From: Aquisalimonas sp.
GTDB lineage: Bacteria; Pseudomonadota; Gammaproteobacteria; Nitrococcales; Aquisalimonadaceae
Length of the DNA: 6,972 nt
Direction: 5' to 3'
Assembly (NCBI GenBank): GCA_007133445.1
Contig: SLMR01000248.1
Coordinates: 1-6,972, forward strand
In this document: positions 1-5,479 of the stretch, piece by piece
Layout of the letters: every line of letters begins with the position of its first letter
How positions within the stretch are numbered: the first letter of the stretch is position 1
Translations under genes and position numbers: made by a program
The notes under the pieces: generated by a model
The model's database searches: none
Told to the model about the DNA's origin: nothing
What the model saw: the letters and a program-made list of their open reading frames with translations, nothing else

Positions 1-1168
1 AGGTCCAGCCCAGATGCCCCGGGCCGGCGTTCAGGTACAGCCCTTCCACCGGCGACCGTCCGAGGATGGGCGGGCCGTCCGGGGTCATGGGGCGAAGGCC
101 GGTCCAGTAGGCCGGTTCGCACTGTTCCGCATGCTCCCCAAGACTCGGATAGAGACTGGCCGCCTGACGCAGCACCGTGGCAGCCCGCCGGGTGTGGAGG
201 GTGGTGTCGTAACCGGCGAACTCCGCCGTTCCGGCAAGCCGGATCCGGTCCCCCAGTACCGTCACCACCACCTTGCGGCTGTCGTCGATCAACGGAATCG
301 TCGGCGGATTGCGCCACCCCTGCAGGGGCAGGGTCACGGAATATCCCTTGACCGGACAGATGGGCAGCCGTAGACCCGCCTGACCGGCCAGGCGCCGGGC
401 GTCGTTGCCCGCGGCGATCACGCAGGCGTCAGCCTCCAGGCGCTCGCTGTCGGTGACCACGGCTCGCCAGCGGCCCTTGCTCACTTCCATCTGCTGCACG
501 CGGGTGCCGTAGCGGAATTGCACGCCTTCCTGTTCGGCCAGCGCCGCCAGGCGTTCCGTGAACAGGCGCGCATCACCGCTCTCGTCGTCGGGGTAGTAGA
601 TGCCGCCGATGATCTGATCCCTTGCCTCGTCCAGGGAGGGCTCCAGGGCGATCGCCTGACGGCTGTCCAGGATGGAGTGACGCACACCCATCGGCGCCAT
701 CAGCGATGCCGCGTGCCGGGTGGTGTCCATGGCCTCCTGGTCGTGGAAGACCTTCAGGATGCCGTTCCGGGCATCGTCGTACTGCAGGCCCGTGTCGCGG
801 CGTAGCGCCTGCAGTTGGCGCAGGCTGTACACGGCCAGGGCGGCGTTGATGGCGGTGTGCCGCTCGAACCGGCTGCGGGTGCTGTTACGCAGGAACCCGA
901 GCCCCCAGCCCATCAGCCGGGGGATCTGTCCCGGGCGCAGCAGCAGTGGCGAATCCTCGCGACCGATCCAGCGCAGCAGTTGCCAGATCACTCCCGGTGC
1001 GTTCCAGGGCTCGGCGTGGCTGGCGTGGAGCAGGCCGCCGTTGGCGAAGCTGGTCTCCTCCCCGGGCCGGGAGGCGCTGTCCAGCACGGTCACCTCGTGC
1101 CCGTCCCGGGCCAGGTACCACGCCGAGGTGACACCAAGCAGCCCCGCCCCGACTACGATAATCCGCAT
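1..1168 (-). CDS. dadA: D-amino acid dehydrogenase small subunit (FAD-dependent), C-terminus cut by window
   Basis: This enzyme oxidatively deaminates D-amino acids, classically D-alanine to pyruvate, and passes electrons through FAD to the respiratory chain at the inner membrane. Translating the reverse strand gives 389 uninterrupted residues. They begin with an FAD-binding beta-alpha-beta fold (GAGLLG: G7, G9, G12, then an acidic residue, D30). Next come a DadA-like SFANGGLLHASHAEPWNAPG stretch (about 40-59), YPDDESGDARLFT in the middle, and KGYSVTLP, WTGLRPMTPDGPP and GPGHLGWT near the end. These follow Escherichia coli DadA in order. Family members have about 415-435 residues, so some 30-45 C-terminal residues lie outside the window. 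The ATG is preceded by a G-rich run (CCGGGGGGCAG) that can serve as ribosome binding site. The 100-bp gap from the sugar dehydrogenase upstream contains a TATCAT at 1204-1209 without a convincing -35, so an own promoter is uncertain. No alanine racemase gene is visible. A related glycine/D-amino acid oxidase is the main alternative. Confidence 0.93.
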   Translation of the reverse strand, partial: MRIIVVGAGLLGVTSAWYLARDGHEVTVLDSASRPGEETSFANGGLLHASHAEPWNAPGVIWQLLRWIGREDSPLLLRPGQIPRLMGWGLGFLRNSTRSRFERHTAINAALAVYSLRQLQALRRDTGLQYDDARNGILKVFHDQEAMDTTRHAASLMAPMGVRHSILDSRQAIALEPSLDEARDQIIGGIYYPDDESGDARLFTERLAALAEQEGVQFRYGTRVQQMEVSKGRWRAVVTDSERLEADACVIAAGNDARRLAGQAGLRLPICPVKGYSVTLPLQGWRNPPTIPLIDDSRKVVVTVLGDRIRLAGTAEFAGYDTTLHTRRAATVLRQAASLYPSLGEHAEQCEPAYWTGLRPMTPDGPPILGRSPVEGLYLNAGPGHLGWT

Positions 1169-1268
1169 CTGCCCCCCGGTTGATCGGATGTGACCCGTTC
1201 AAGATGATACAGGACATCAGGCGGATGGTGCAGTGCCGCATTGTCGGTGTGATGTGAGTGCAGAGCGT

Positions 1269-2378
1269 TCAGTCCACGGACTCGAGTCGCAGTAATGGTG
1301 CGTCGCCGTCGTCCACGAGGACGTACAGCGCACCGTCCGGTCCCTGGCGCACGTCGCGGATGCGCTGGTTGCGGTCGTCGAGCAGGGCTTCCTCGTGGAT
1401 CACCTCGTCGCCATCCAGCACGACCCGGATCAGCTTACGCTGGGCCAGCGCACCGATGAACAGGTTGCCGTGCCATTCCGGGAAGGCGTCGCCATCGTAG
1501 AACGTCATGCCCGATGGCGCGATGGCCGGGGTCCAGTGGTGCACCGGCGGTTCGAAGCCCTCCACCGGAGGTTCCGGACCGATGCGCGGCCCGTGGTACT
1601 CGCGGCCGAAGGTGGTTTCCGGCCAGCCGTAGTTGCGTCCGCCTTTCAGGATGTTCAACTCGTCGCCGCCACGGGGGCCGTGTTCGTGCAGCCACAGGAC
1701 ACCGGTTCCGGGATGCCGGGCCAGACCCTGGGCGTTGCGGTGACCGATGGTGTAGAGCCCGGGTTGTGCGTCTTCGTTCAGGAACGGGTTGTCCTCGGGG
1801 ATCTGGCCGTCGTCGGTCAGCCGGATCACCTTGCCCACGTGCCCGTCCAGGTTCTGGGACTGCTCGCGCTGCCCGCGGTCGCCCACGGTGATGAAGAGGT
1901 AGCCCGCTGCGTCGAACGCCAGGCGGGAGCCGAAGTGCCGGCCGCCGGACAGGAACGGTGTTGCGATGAACAGGTCCTCGCGGTCCACGAGACGTTCGCC
2001 GTCCAGTCGGGCGCGGCTGACGTGGGTGGCGTAGCCGTCCTCACCCCCGGCGGCGTAGCTGAGGTAGATCCAGCCATTGTCGTCGTAGTCCGGATGCAGC
2101 ACCACATCCAGCAACCCGCCCTGGTTGACGGCGGCCACCTCCGGCACGTCGGCAACGCGGGTTGTGGTGCCGTCGTCGGGGTCGACCAGGAGCAGCCGTC
2201 CGGGACGTTCCGTCACCAGCAGTTGGCCATTCGGCAGGAAGGCGACGGCCCACGGATGCTCCAGGCCGTCGGCGACGGTGGTGACACGGAACTCGTGCTC
2301 CTCGCTTTCGTATACCCCGGCCACGGCCAGGGGCGGCGCCAGGCCGATGAGCAGAATAATCGCAAGGCATTGGCGCAT
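1269..2378 (-). CDS. yliI: Secreted PQQ-dependent aldose sugar dehydrogenase (GSDH/YliI family)
   Basis: A six-bladed beta-propeller quinoprotein expected to oxidise aldose sugars in the periplasm with PQQ and calcium. The protein has 369 residues from the ATG at 2378. An in-frame TTG at 2399 would add seven residues, but AGGAG lies 7 nt before the ATG, so the ATG is preferred. Residues 1-20 form a signal peptide (hydrophobic core LAIILLIGLAPPL, likely cleavage after AVA). The mature part follows E. coli YliI closely: HPWAVAFLP (41-49), QGGLLDVVLHPDY (86-98), GRHFGSRLAFD with the expected catalytic base His148, TVGDRGQ (164-170), GHRNAQG (212-218), EHGPRGGDELN (232-242), NYGWP (249-253), SGM (289-291) and QRIRDVRQGPDG (338-349). 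The length matches E. coli YliI (about 371), so the gene looks complete. No PQQ biosynthesis gene is visible in the window. It lies 27 bp after the diguanylate cyclase gene, probably in one transcript. The sugar substrate cannot be read from sequence. Confidence 0.93.
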   Translation of the reverse strand: MRQCLAIILLIGLAPPLAVAGVYESEEHEFRVTTVADGLEHPWAVAFLPNGQLLVTERPGRLLLVDPDDGTTTRVADVPEVAAVNQGGLLDVVLHPDYDDNGWIYLSYAAGGEDGYATHVSRARLDGERLVDREDLFIATPFLSGGRHFGSRLAFDAAGYLFITVGDRGQREQSQNLDGHVGKVIRLTDDGQIPEDNPFLNEDAQPGLYTIGHRNAQGLARHPGTGVLWLHEHGPRGGDELNILKGGRNYGWPETTFGREYHGPRIGPEPPVEGFEPPVHHWTPAIAPSGMTFYDGDAFPEWHGNLFIGALAQRKLIRVVLDGDEVIHEEALLDDRNQRIRDVRQGPDGALYVLVDDGDAPLLRLESVD

Positions 2379-2385
2379 GCGTGAT

Positions 2386-2390
2386 CTCCT
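2386..2390 (-). promoter_or_regulatory. Ribosome binding site of the sugar dehydrogenase gene
   Basis: The minus strand reads AGGAG, then 7 nt (ATCACGC), then ATG at 2378. This is near-ideal spacing. It decides the start in favour of the ATG over the upstream in-frame TTG at 2399. The site lies wholly inside the 27-bp gap after the cyclase stop codon, leaving little room for a separate promoter and supporting co-transcription. Confidence 0.75.
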
Positions 2391-2405
2391 CGGGTTCAAG
2401 GTCGG

Positions 2406-4298
2406 TTACTTCGGGTCAGCGTAAACACACCAGCGGTGCTTGCCCTGGCGTTTGGCCTGATACATGGCGCGGTCGGCGCGATGCAGCAGCGGGCGCTCGC
2501 CGTCGCCATGATCGGGAAACAGGCTGATGCCCACACTCAGCCCGATGGGAGGGTCAGTGGTGACGGACTCGCTGGCGCTGATCAGCTTCTCAGCAATGAT
2601 GGTCGCGTCGGTGGGGCGGCCAAGGGGTGCTACCACCACGAACTCATCGCCGCCCAGGCGCGCAAGGGTGTCGCCGGGGCGCAGTACGTTGCTGAACCGA
2701 CGCCCCAGGTGGCACAGCAGTTCGTCGCCGACCTCGTGGCCATGGCGGTCGTTGACCTCCTTGAAACCGTCCACGTCCAGGAGCAGAACGGCCACTGGGC
2801 GTTGGGTTCGGCGCGCCTGGCCGATCTGATGGGCCAGGCGGTCGCTGAGCAGACGGCGGTTGGCCAGCCCCGTCAGGCCGTCGTGAAAGGCCTGCGACTC
2901 CAGCTCATCCAGGAACTCAGCATGGCTTACCGCCACGCTGGCCAGTTCCGCAAGCTGCCGGATGGTTTCAAGTTGGCTACTGTCCGGCGGCCCGGGCTGG
3001 CGCCGGAACAGGGTGAGCACGCCCAGCGTTGAGCCTTCCCGGCCACGAAGCGGTTCGCCCCAGATGGCGTGGATACCGTGGGCGACCGCGAACCAGCTGT
3101 AATCGGGCCAGCGATCCTCGGCCCGGACGTCCGGGCAGATCTGGCGCTGGCCGGTGGCGGCCACAGTGGCGCAGAGGCTCTCCGCCGGGTCGAACTCATG
3201 GTGATCTTCGAGCCCCTGGCGGAAGTGTCGTGGCATGTCCGGCGCCACCAGCAGGCGGTCGCCATCCGGCCACGGTACCGAAACGATGGCTAGGGTCTCC
3301 GGCCAGTGACCCGCGGCCAGTTCGCAGATGGCAGCCAGCGTGGTCGTGACAGGCTCACGCCGTGCGACCCTTTCCAGGATCATGGCCCGCGCGTCCCGCA
3401 GGAGCTCACCGCTGCGCTCCCGGCTGGACTGGCGCCATCGCAGGAGCAGACGTGGCGGCCGCCGGTTCGCCGCAGTGGCGGTTGACTGGACGGTGACCTC
3501 CAGTTCCCGTCCTTGCATGTCCCGGAGTCGCCACTGGCTTTGTTGTGGTAGCGAATCGTCGATAGGGCGCTGGCGCAGATGCTCCATGAAGGCCGTGGCA
3601 TCGCTTCCCAGAATCCGGTCTACGGGGCGGCCGAGCAGGTCCTCCAGGCGCCCTTCCAGCATCCGGCAGGCGGCCGCATTGGCAGCCAGGATGCGGCCGC
3701 CGTCGTCGCAGGTGGTGAGTGGTTCGTCCAGGGCATCCAGGCTGTCCTGGAGGACGTCCGCCTGCGCCAGGTGCGCCGTTTGGACACGGGCATTACCGCG
3801 GTCACGCGCCAGCCGCCGGAGGTGTTCCCGCAGAGCCGCCAGGGTGGTGTCGTCCGGTTGATCCGGTCGTCCAGACACGGGACTGGCGCCGGTTATCAGG
3901 CAGACCATCCGGGGGCCGTCAGAGCCAAGATCCATGGGAATGAGGTCTACGCGCTGATCGGGGCCAGCGATGCCGAGCTCGCTCGTGGTAAGGCTTGCCG
4001 GTTGCGTCAGGTCGTTGCGCGGCAAGTTTGTCAGTAGTGTTTCCAGCCAGTCGGGCGGGCTGGCGACCCCCAACAGGTACAGTCGGTCGCCGGCGAATTC
4101 CACCACCAATGTCGAACTGGCGCCGCAGTCCCGCCGCAGCCATTCGAGGATGGGCGTCAGTTCCGGGGTCGGATGCTCCCGTGCGACAGCGCGTCGCGCC
4201 GTCGGTTCAGGCTCCGTCTTCGGCGCTCCGTTGCCCACATACGCCTCCGCACACACGACCGCTGTTCCGGGAAACTCGAAAGACTCGCAACCACCCAT
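2406..4298 (-). CDS. Diguanylate cyclase with N-terminal sensory region, PAS, GAF and GGDEF domains
   Basis: A soluble signalling enzyme expected to make cyclic di-GMP from two GTP. It has 630 residues with no signal peptide or membrane segment, so it should act in the cytoplasm. Residues about 44-170 form an unassigned, possibly GAF-like sensory region. Residues about 185-290 look like a PAS domain (DEPLTTCDDGGRILAANAAACRML). Residues about 300-460 look like a GAF domain (CATVAATGQ, AIWGEPLRGREGSTLGVLTLF). Residues about 470-625 are the GGDEF catalytic domain: DGLTGLANRR (473-482), metal-binding LLLDVDGFKEVNDRHGHEVGD (505-525), intact GGDEF (549-553), VGISLFP and RADRAMYQAKRQGK. RPGD at 540-543 sits exactly five residues before GGDEF, the position of the RxxD inhibitory site, so product inhibition is predicted. 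No EAL or HD-GYP domain follows. The ATG at 4298 has only a weak ACGGGG upstream. A GTG at 4238 (residue 21) has GGAGG 5 nt before it and may be the true start. The ligand sensed is unknown. Confidence 0.93.
   Translation of the reverse strand: MGGCESFEFPGTAVVCAEAYVGNGAPKTEPEPTARRAVAREHPTPELTPILEWLRRDCGASSTLVVEFAGDRLYLLGVASPPDWLETLLTNLPRNDLTQPASLTTSELGIAGPDQRVDLIPMDLGSDGPRMVCLITGASPVSGRPDQPDDTTLAALREHLRRLARDRGNARVQTAHLAQADVLQDSLDALDEPLTTCDDGGRILAANAAACRMLEGRLEDLLGRPVDRILGSDATAFMEHLRQRPIDDSLPQQSQWRLRDMQGRELEVTVQSTATAANRRPPRLLLRWRQSSRERSGELLRDARAMILERVARREPVTTTLAAICELAAGHWPETLAIVSVPWPDGDRLLVAPDMPRHFRQGLEDHHEFDPAESLCATVAATGQRQICPDVRAEDRWPDYSWFAVAHGIHAIWGEPLRGREGSTLGVLTLFRRQPGPPDSSQLETIRQLAELASVAVSHAEFLDELESQAFHDGLTGLANRRLLSDRLAHQIGQARRTQRPVAVLLLDVDGFKEVNDRHGHEVGDELLCHLGRRFSNVLRPGDTLARLGGDEFVVVAPLGRPTDATIIAEKLISASESVTTDPPIGLSVGISLFPDHGDGERPLLHRADRAMYQAKRQGKHRWCVYADPK
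4244..4248 (-). promoter_or_regulatory. Possible alternative ribosome binding site for the diguanylate cyclase (GTG start at 4238)
   Basis: The minus strand reads GGAGG, CGTAT, then GTG in the cyclase frame at 4238-4236. This is a stronger site than the ACGGGG before the ATG at 4298. Starting here would remove 20 residues (MGGCESFEFP and following) that belong to no recognisable domain, giving a 610-residue protein. An ATG overlapping the GTG is out of frame. Both starts could be used. Confidence 0.35.
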
Positions 4299-4304
4299 CC
4301 CCGT

Positions 4305-4388
4305 CCGGACGCTCGGTGTCGTTCCGGTTGCAGGCGCCCGCTTTTCAAGCGTTTCCCAACACTGAACTAAAGCAGAAAAAACGCCTGC
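4305..4388 (-). promoter_or_regulatory. Candidate structured 5' leader of the diguanylate cyclase mRNA
   Basis: Two foldable units lie end to end between the putative promoter and the cyclase ATG. Unit 1 (4388-4330) has a perfect 7-bp outer stem, GCAGGCG pairing with CGCCTGC, enclosing a U-rich stretch and a 5-bp, 3-nt-loop hairpin (CGCTT-GAA-AAGCG, 4351-4339). Unit 2 (4327-4305) is CCGGA(A)CG pairing with CGTCCGG, 7 bp with one bulged A and an 8-nt loop. It ends 6 nt before the ATG, so the weak ACGGGG ribosome binding site sits between hairpin and start codon. I do not recognise the conserved blocks of the known cyclic di-GMP riboswitches. Short stems like these can arise by chance in GC-rich DNA. 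Confidence 0.3.
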
Positions 4389-4400
4389 TGGCTATGGACG

Positions 4401-4428
4401 ATTATCGATACACGATGACGGTTGTCAG
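4401..4428 (-). promoter_or_regulatory. Putative sigma70 promoter for the diguanylate cyclase operon
   Basis: The minus strand reads CTGACA (4428-4423), a 16-nt spacer, then GATAAT (4406-4401). Each hexamer matches the sigma70 consensus at five of six positions. Transcription would begin near 4394, about 95 nt before the ATG at 4298. The site starts 8 nt past the csaA stop codon, and no convincing terminator separates csaA from the cyclase, so read-through from csaA is also possible. Confidence 0.5.
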
Positions 4429-4435
4429 CATGCCA

Positions 4436-4774
4436 CTATCCCAGACGGGCGCCGTTGTGAACCGGTTGGTCCGGCACCGCCAGCACCACGCTGCCGTCGT
4501 CCGTGTAAAAACCGGTGACCAGGCACTCCGAGCGCATGGGGCCGATCTGCTTGGGCGGGAAGTTCACCACGGCCAGAACCTGGCGGCCGACCAGAGCGGC
4601 GACCTCGTAGCGTTCCGTCAACTGGGCACTTGACCGCCGCTCACCGAGTTCCGGGCCGAAGTCCACGGTGAGCTTGTACGCCGGCCGCCGTGCCTCGGGG
4701 AAAGGCTCCGCTGCGGTGATGGTCCCTGCGCGAAGTTCGACGGCCTGGAATTGTTCCCAGCTGATGGTATCCAT
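4436..4774 (-). CDS. csaA: CsaA-family chaperone with tRNA-binding (OB-fold) domain
   Basis: A small OB-fold protein of the CsaA/YgjH type, related to the tRNA-binding domain of methionyl-tRNA synthetase C-termini and Arc1p/Trbp111. In Bacillus subtilis CsaA is a homodimeric, export-related chaperone that binds unfolded preproteins. The 112 residues match that protein along its whole length: [11 protein letters not shown] (9-19), [16 protein letters not shown] (25-40), SSAQLTERY (48-56), [13 protein letters not shown] (65-77) and [13 protein letters not shown] at the very end, so the gene looks complete. The ATG is preceded by AAGGAG with a short 3-nt gap, a usable though close ribosome binding site. 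It is transcribed away from the DnaA-box/palindrome region and precedes the cyclase on the same strand. It could be closer in function to YgjH, but the FPEAR and SSAQ motifs favour CsaA. Confidence 0.93.
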   Translation of the reverse strand: MDTISWEQFQAVELRAGTITAAEPFPEARRPAYKLTVDFGPELGERRSSAQLTERYEVAALVGRQVLAVVNFPPKQIGPMRSECLVTGFYTDDGSVVLAVPDQPVHNGARLG

Positions 4775-4845
4775 GGGCTCCTTCCGGGCTCCGTATCAGG
4801 GAGGCAATCATGCCACGGCGACGATGCTGTCGCAGCCCCATTGCC

Positions 4846-4880
4846 TTGTCCACAGTTCCTGTGGATAAGAGTGTGGATAG
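4846..4880. promoter_or_regulatory. Cluster of three DnaA-box-like 9-mers
   Basis: TTGTCCACA (4846-4854, plus strand, one mismatch to TTATCCACA), TTATCCACA (4868-4860, minus strand, perfect) and CTATCCACA (4880-4872, minus strand, one mismatch). The first two form an inverted repeat (TTGTCCACAG-TTC-CTGTGGATAA) that could fold fully as RNA if one G-U pair is allowed. The second and third are direct repeats 12 bp apart, about one helical turn. The cluster lies 72-106 bp upstream of the csaA start. It could be a DnaA-titrating, DnaA-reactivating or DnaA-regulated site. No dnaA, dnaN or other origin-linked gene is visible here, so calling it the chromosomal origin is not justified. Confidence 0.5.
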
Positions 4881-4969
4881 TCGTTGCAAGCAGCGCCCCA
4901 GCTCCCATCGTTGCCCGGTTTGTGTCAAATTGATGAACTTTTCGGCGCTCGGCACAAAAGGCATTGAAA

Positions 4970-4989
4970 ACAATAATTTGAATTATTGT
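4970..4989. repeat. AT-rich perfect palindrome, possible operator
   Basis: ACAATAATT-TG-AATTATTGT is a perfect 9+9 bp inverted repeat with a 2-bp centre. It lies in an AT-rich patch (about 4962-4990) that contrasts with the GC-rich surroundings. Its size and symmetry suit a dimeric helix-turn-helix repressor such as the MarR or TetR type; the protein is not identifiable here. It overlaps a possible plus-strand promoter (TCGGCA at 4949-4954, 17-nt spacer, AATAAT at 4972-4977), so binding could block transcription. It differs from the Fur-box core in its 2-bp centre. Confidence 0.45.
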
Positions 4990-5040
4990 CGAGGCTTTGG
5001 TGAGGTCCGCTGACGGGGCGGCAGAGGACTGCAGCAGGGG

Positions 5041-5070
5041 TTGACACGGGCGGTCGCCCCGGTGTGCAAA
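5041..5070 (+). promoter_or_regulatory. Possible promoter for the plus-strand operon (perfect -35, poor -10)
   Basis: A perfect TTGACA (5041-5046) is followed after 18 nt by TGCAAA (5065-5070), which matches the -10 consensus at only three positions. A short inverted repeat (GGGCG-GT-CGCCC, 5048-5059) lies in the spacer. Alone the -10 is unconvincing; an activator could compensate. Confidence 0.25.
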
Positions 5071-5092
5071 ACATTGGCCGCCATCAGTGCCT

Positions 5093-5110
5093 GGGAGTTG
5101 TTACACTCCC
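5093..5110 (+). promoter_or_regulatory. Extended -10 promoter element within a short inverted repeat
   Basis: TGTTACACT at 5099-5107 fits the extended -10 pattern TG-n-TAnnnT and would start transcription near 5114, giving a 45-nt leader before the ATG at 5159. It is flanked by and overlaps a perfect inverted repeat, GGGAGT (5093-5098) and ACTCCC (5105-5110), a possible operator. No good -35 stands at the usual distance. Confidence 0.3.
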
Positions 5111-5158
5111 CCACCCGAACCTCCGGATTCAACTTCCCCGCGGAGAGCGACTTTCCCC

Positions 5159-5458
5159 ATGCAGGACGAAGAACACATTGTCGATTTCGCCGCCCAGGGT
5201 GCCGTGGACCTCGGCAACCGGATCGCCGAACAGCATGAGCAGGCGGACCTCCAGGACATTGCCGATGGCCTGCTGTCCGGGGCGATCCACTACTGGCTGT
5301 ATACGCGTCAGCCGTGTGAGGACCCTCGGTGTCCGGACTGCGCTTCCCTGCGAACGGCGGAGTGGCGCCTGCAGGCGCTGCAGCAGCTCGTGGACGAGAT
5401 GGCGCGCAGCAGCGAGTACTACGAATCCCCGGGTGACATGACCCCGGGCAATGCCTGA
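5159..5458 (+). CDS. Conserved-looking hypothetical protein, 99 residues, with a Cys cluster
   Basis: I do not recognise the family. The protein is small and acidic with no signal peptide or membrane segment. Residues about 5-50 and 65-87 are probably helical, with two helices flanking a cysteine-containing turn, CEDPRCPDC (C53, C58, C61; C-x4-C-x2-C). Three cysteines are one short of a usual zinc site, so metal binding would need another ligand (for example His44) or a dimer. The reading frame is open up to a GTG at 5087, but that stretch covers a candidate promoter and encodes a proline-rich, low-complexity run. The ATG at 5159, with GGAGAG about 11 nt upstream, is the better start. Its stop is 21 bp before ptrB, so the two are probably co-transcribed. 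Confidence 0.72.
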   Translation: MQDEEHIVDFAAQGAVDLGNRIAEQHEQADLQDIADGLLSGAIHYWLYTRQPCEDPRCPDCASLRTAEWRLQALQQLVDEMARSSEYYESPGDMTPGNA

Positions 5459-5479
5459 TTCGCCAGCGAGGCGCCAAGC

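Noticed and set aside
1395..2384. A 329-codon plus-strand open frame opposite the sugar dehydrogenase.
   Set aside because: The minus-strand frame encodes an unmistakable YliI-like protein with signal peptide. The plus-strand product resembles nothing and is a base-composition shadow.
4305..4388. Known GEMM-type cyclic di-GMP riboswitch upstream of the cyclase.
   Set aside because: The conserved GGGCAAACC-like and GGGACGCAAAGCC-like blocks and the paired P2/P3 architecture are not seen. Only an unassigned structured leader can be claimed.
4371..4389. Possible rho-independent terminator after csaA (AGCAG...CTGCT with a T run).
   Set aside because: On the minus strand the six-T run lies in the loop of the 5-bp inverted repeat, not after a stem, and the 3-bp GCC/GGC stem before it is too weak.
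4923..4928. Perfect minus-strand TTGACA as -35 of a csaA promoter.
   Set aside because: No acceptable -10 hexamer occurs 15-19 nt downstream, so I could not build a promoter from it.
4921..4945. IHF binding site near the DnaA boxes, which would strengthen a datA-like reading.
   Set aside because: Testing the TTGATG core against the IHF consensus on both strands leaves several mismatches in the essential TTR part.
4951..4966. Sigma54 -24/-12 promoter (GGCAC ... TTG).
   Set aside because: The GG and the downstream GC are not at the required distance.
5087..5158. N-terminal extension of the 99-residue protein from a GTG at 5087.
   Set aside because: The extra 24 residues are proline-rich and low-complexity, cover a candidate promoter, and lack a ribosome binding site as good as that of the ATG at 5159.
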